Under the pieces are notes generated by a model. The model did no database searches. It was not told where the DNA came from and saw only the letters and a list, made by a program, of their open reading frames with translations. The position numbers were made by a program, and so were the translations under genes. A stretch of 64,000 nt of DNA, taken from the NCBI RefSeq assembly GCF_002283365.1, contig NZ_MQWD01000001.1, positions 4,051,932 to 4,115,931 on the forward strand, given 5' to 3'. Below are positions 61,295 to 64,000 of this stretch, one piece after another. How positions within the stretch are numbered: the first letter of the stretch is position 1; each line of letters starts with the position of its first letter. This DNA is from Rubrivirga marina. GTDB lineage: Bacteria; Bacteroidota; Rhodothermia; Rhodothermales; Rubricoccaceae.

Positions 61295-62884
61295 ATGACC
61301 CAGCTCCGACAGGAGACTCTCCCCTTGCCTCGTCTCCGCACCCTCTTCGTCTGGGCCGCCGCGCTCCTCCTCGGAGCCGCGTCTCAGGCCCAGGTCGTCC
61401 GCCCCAGCGAGTCCATCTACGTCCTCCTCCGCGGCGGCGTGACCGGCTACTACGGCGACCTCGACAAAAACTCGGACGGCGACCCTGACCAGGCGACGCC
61501 AGACATCCAGGACGGCTTCGAGGACCCCGGCTTTGGGGTGGGAGGCGAGATCGGCTACCTCTTCAACGAGAACCTCTCGTTCGGGATCGGCTTCATGTAC
61601 CACGACGTCCCGGCGCTCAACGACGGGTTCCAGTTCGACGGGACCAACAACGTCCAGGGTGGGGAGGCCTACCAGCTCCAGGGCCTCTTCCGCTACATGC
61701 CGTTCGACTCGTTCCGCATCTCGCCGTTCGTCGAGCTCGGCGCCGCCCTCGTCTCGGGCCAGGGCACGGAGAACGAGCGGAACAACGGCGGCTCCGACGA
61801 CGACGTCTTCGGCTACGGCCCGGTCGTCGGCCTCGGCGCCGACATCGCGCTGACGCCCCAGTTCAGCCTCTTCCTCGGGGCCCAGTCGACGGTCGTCTTC
61901 CCCGACGTCGCCCTCGACGGCGCCGACCCCGGCGCGTTCGGTGACCCGACCGACGACGCCGACTACGACATCCTGACGACGCTCGGCGGCGGGCTCAAGT
62001 TCGCCTTCCGCGCGCCGTACACGGCCGTCGAGATCGAAGGGCTGGAGTGCCCGGCCGAGCTCGAGGCCGGGGAGTCCGGCTCGTTCATGGTCATGACGAA
62101 CGACGACGCCACGATGCCCGTGACCACGACGTGGCAGTGGGGCGACGGCTCGACCGGCTCGGGCATGACGACGTCGCACACGTTCGCCACGCCGGGCACC
62201 TACACGGTCACGGCGATGGTGATGAACGAGGGCGGGGAGGACTCGGAGTCCTGCCTCGTGACCGTCGTCGAGCCGCCGACGCCGCCGGCCCTCGCCGGCT
62301 GCCGCGCCACGCCGACCTCGGTCAACGTGGGTGAGCAGGTGACGATCAACGCCACGGCCACCGAGGCGGAGGAGGTGATGGTCGACTTCGGCGACGGGAC
62401 CACCGCGTCCTCGCTTCCGGCTCGCCACGCGTACTCGGAGACGGGCACGTACACGGTCGAGATCATGGCGTCGAACCAGTACGGTGATGACGTCTGCACG
62501 ATCACCGTCACCGTCGGCGACTCGTACTGCGCGAACATCACGGAGCTGAACCCGGTGTTCTTCGGGTACGGCGCGACGACGCTCACGGCCGACGCGACGA
62601 GCCGGCTCGACGAGAACATCGAGATCCTCCGCCGGTGCCCGGACATCTGCGTGACGATCAACGGGTACTCCGACGGCTCGGAGCCGGGCGACGCCCTCCG
62701 GATCTCGCAGGCCCGCGCCGACGCGGTCCTCCAGTACTACGTCTCGCAGGGCGTCGACCGCGAGCGGCTCCGCGCCGTTGGGCGTGGCGTCGATCCGGCG
62801 GCGAACTCGAAGGAGGACCCGGGCCCGGGCGACAGCCGCGCCCGCCGGGCCGACTCGATCCCGTCGTCCTGCGCCGGGTTCTAG
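61295..62884 (+). CDS. Barrel-PKD-OmpA outer-membrane protein, paralogue 3
   Basis: A 529-residue paralogue of the preceding gene with the same order: signal peptide (RTLFVWAAALLLGAASQAQ), barrel (SIYVLLRGGVTGYYGDLDKN to KFAFRAPYTAVEIEG), PKD domains (TTWQWGDGSTGSGMTTSHTF, VDFGDGTTASSLPARHAYSE) and OmpA-like domain (SYCANITELNPVFFGYGATT, RADAVLQYYVSQGVDRERLR). From 62020 to the stop it aligns with 60121-60985 at a constant offset of 1899 bases with no gaps. The first 295 bases differ at one position, and the barrel half is much more diverged. It is probably an abundant envelope-linking protein. Confidence 0.87.
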   Translation: MTQLRQETLPLPRLRTLFVWAAALLLGAASQAQVVRPSESIYVLLRGGVTGYYGDLDKNSDGDPDQATPDIQDGFEDPGFGVGGEIGYLFNENLSFGIGFMYHDVPALNDGFQFDGTNNVQGGEAYQLQGLFRYMPFDSFRISPFVELGAALVSGQGTENERNNGGSDDDVFGYGPVVGLGADIALTPQFSLFLGAQSTVVFPDVALDGADPGAFGDPTDDADYDILTTLGGGLKFAFRAPYTAVEIEGLECPAELEAGESGSFMVMTNDDATMPVTTTWQWGDGSTGSGMTTSHTFATPGTYTVTAMVMNEGGEDSESCLVTVVEPPTPPALAGCRATPTSVNVGEQVTINATATEAEEVMVDFGDGTTASSLPARHAYSETGTYTVEIMASNQYGDDVCTITVTVGDSYCANITELNPVFFGYGATTLTADATSRLDENIEILRRCPDICVTINGYSDGSEPGDALRISQARADAVLQYYVSQGVDRERLRAVGRGVDPAANSKEDPGPGDSRARRADSIPSSCAGF

Positions 62885-62919
62885 CCGAGGCCTGATCGGG
62901 GCCTAGCCCCGTCACCTCC

Positions 62920-62964
62920 GAGGGGAGGCGGTCCGCCACATGCGGGTCGCCTCCCCTCTCATTT
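62920..62964 (+). terminator. Terminator of OmpA paralogue 3
   Basis: GAGGGGAGGCG (62920-62930) pairs perfectly with CGCCTCCCCTC (62948-62958) and is followed by TCATTTTG. It is homologous in position to the terminator at 61022 but differs in stem sequence. The rest of the gap to 63143 holds no gene that I can see. Confidence 0.75.
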
Positions 62965-63143
62965 TGTGCAGGCGTGGGGTCCCCCGCTGTTTATCCGGAC
63001 CAGATGGAACCGTACCCCGCCCGTCTCGCGGGGTAAACCCCGCGCCGTGAGGGCGGCCCAGGGTTGAATAAAGCCGCTTCTGAACGCCTGCCCAGGGCGA
63101 CCGCTACCCACGCGGCGCGTCCTCCCCCTTCCCCAAGGACCCC

Positions 63144-64000
63144 ATGACCCGCTCACTCCTCCTCGCGGCGCTGGCGGCTCTCGTCGCGACCACCGCGGCG
63201 GCCCAGCCCGTCTACAACCGGCTCGACGACCCGTACTACGACGACTACGAAGACGGCGCCCCGGGCGTCCGCCTCGGTCTCGGCGTCGGCGCCTTCATCT
63301 ACGACGGCCCCGACCGGCTCGTCGGCGACCCCGCCTTCCAGAGCGACGCCGTCGACACGAACCTCGGCGTGACGGCCGAGCTCACGTTCCCGCTGGCCGA
63401 CCAGGTCTACGGCCGGCTCATGGGCGGGCTCGTCAACCTCGGCGCGGAGGACCTCCCGTACACGAACCCGTACCTCACGGAGACCTCGATCCTCGCCGAG
63501 GCCGACCTCCTCCTCTACCTCTCGCGTCCGGGCCGAGGCCAGCTCTCTCCGTACGTGTTCTCGGGGATCAGCGCGCTCTTCCCCACCGACGACGCGCCGG
63601 GCGTCAACTCGCCGGCCTTCGCGATCCCGGTCGGCCTCGGGCTCGAGTACGGCGTCTCGCGCAACCTCGCGCTCTTCCTCGAAGCGAGCTACCGGTTCGG
63701 CCTGACCGACGTTGGGACGAGCACGGTCGCCAACGCGCTCGCCTCGGCCTCGATGGGCGACGACGAGAAGGAGAAGCACTGCAAGAAGTACCCCGAGAAG
63801 CCGGAGTGCGACGAGGAGCCCCCTCCGCCGACCTGTGAGGAGGACCCGACGCAGCCGGGGTGCCCGGGCGTTGACCCGGACGGCGACGACGACTTCGACG
63901 GCCGGTTCAACACGGGTCTGATCCTCGGCGGCCTCCGCTTCGGCTTCGGCAGCGCCCCGCCGCCGCCGGCGATCCCCCCGCCGCCGCCGCCGGTCACGCC
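63144..64000 (+). CDS. Outer-membrane beta-barrel protein (3' end outside window)
   Basis: The frame runs from ATG 63144 to the window edge, giving at least 285 residues. A signal peptide (TRSLLLAALAALVATTAAAQ) is followed by an acidic aromatic stretch (DDPYYDDYED), then barrel-like strands: GVRLGLGVGAFIYDGPDRLV, LGVTAELTFPLADQVYGRLM, LSPYVFSGISALFP, AIPVGLGLEYGVSRNLALFL and EASYRFGLTDVG. A Cys- and acid-rich insertion (HCKKYPEKPECDEE, TCEEDPTQPGCPGVDPDGDD) interrupts before the next strand (TGLILGGLRFGFG) and a Pro-rich tail begins (PPPPAIPPPPPP). Such tails precede OmpA domains in the preceding genes, so an OmpA domain may follow outside the window. Confidence 0.75.
   Translation, partial: MTRSLLLAALAALVATTAAAQPVYNRLDDPYYDDYEDGAPGVRLGLGVGAFIYDGPDRLVGDPAFQSDAVDTNLGVTAELTFPLADQVYGRLMGGLVNLGAEDLPYTNPYLTETSILAEADLLLYLSRPGRGQLSPYVFSGISALFPTDDAPGVNSPAFAIPVGLGLEYGVSRNLALFLEASYRFGLTDVGTSTVANALASASMGDDEKEKHCKKYPEKPECDEEPPPPTCEEDPTQPGCPGVDPDGDDDFDGRFNTGLILGGLRFGFGSAPPPPAIPPPPPPVT

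Overview
The window is a very G+C-rich chromosomal segment (roughly 70% G+C by eye) from what looks like a member of the Bacteroidota/Rhodothermota, most plausibly a Rhodothermales relative of Rubrivirga/Rubricoccus. This is an inference. It rests on two secreted proteins with type IX secretion C-terminal sorting domains, TAnnTTTG-like -7 boxes close upstream of several genes, a propeller/Y_Y_Y sensor kinase of the Bacteroidota kind, a bactofilin/M23/AtpZ cluster, OmpA proteins carrying PKD domains, and almost no Shine-Dalgarno sequences.

Layout. 1-7 kb: the 3' end of a family B DNA polymerase, two fasciclin lipoproteins flanking a Rossmann oxidoreductase, a polyprenyl-phosphate sugar transferase with an SGNH-like protein, a T9SS cargo protein and a frameshifted lipoprotein. 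7-23 kb: ABC-F ATPase, D-amino-acid-oxidase-like flavoprotein, an A+T-richer orphan gene with an HEPN-like motif, YCF48-like lipoprotein, SDR, LolA-like lipoprotein, TrmH-family methyltransferase, CNB-CBS-DUF294 protein, an outer-membrane barrel, a UDG-family protein, M24 peptidase and a three-gene unit with an HsdR_N-like protein. 23-33 kb: LD-carboxypeptidase, DUF421 and YdjM-like membrane proteins, aroQ-murJ, a PhnP-like hydrolase and an RNase E/G-family gene with a very large low-complexity insertion inside its S1 domain. 33-39 kb: citrate synthase followed by sdhCDAB, then a dead IS630-type transposase. 39-53 kb: a large T9SS cargo protein, a candidate small RNA, a lytic transglycosylase, a REC-cyclase/sensor-kinase pair whose ORFs overlap by 4 nt, a cyclic-nucleotide-binding protein coupled to an AI-2E-family transporter, an MBL-fold hydrolase and a CsbD-like stress protein. 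53-64 kb: acyl-CoA carboxylase beta subunit, AtpZ-bactofilin-M23 peptidase, rpsT, three tandem barrel-PKD-OmpA proteins and the start of another barrel protein.

How the genes work together. citrate synthase and succinate dehydrogenase form a TCA block. murJ, the M23 peptidase, bactofilin, LD-carboxypeptidase and lytic transglycosylase all serve the cell wall. The sensor kinase, REC-cyclase and intact cNMP-binding protein could form a complete cyclic-nucleotide relay (inference). Overlaid on the genes are three classes of dispersed palindromic DNA: a 16-22 bp palindrome with core GCCTCGGCGCCGAGGC (about 18 copies, some inside coding sequence), three ~110-160 bp inverted repeats with TCATCCTGAGCG ends, and hairpins placed between genes, including two inside the sdh operon. 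No tRNA, rRNA, CRISPR array or intact mobile element was seen.
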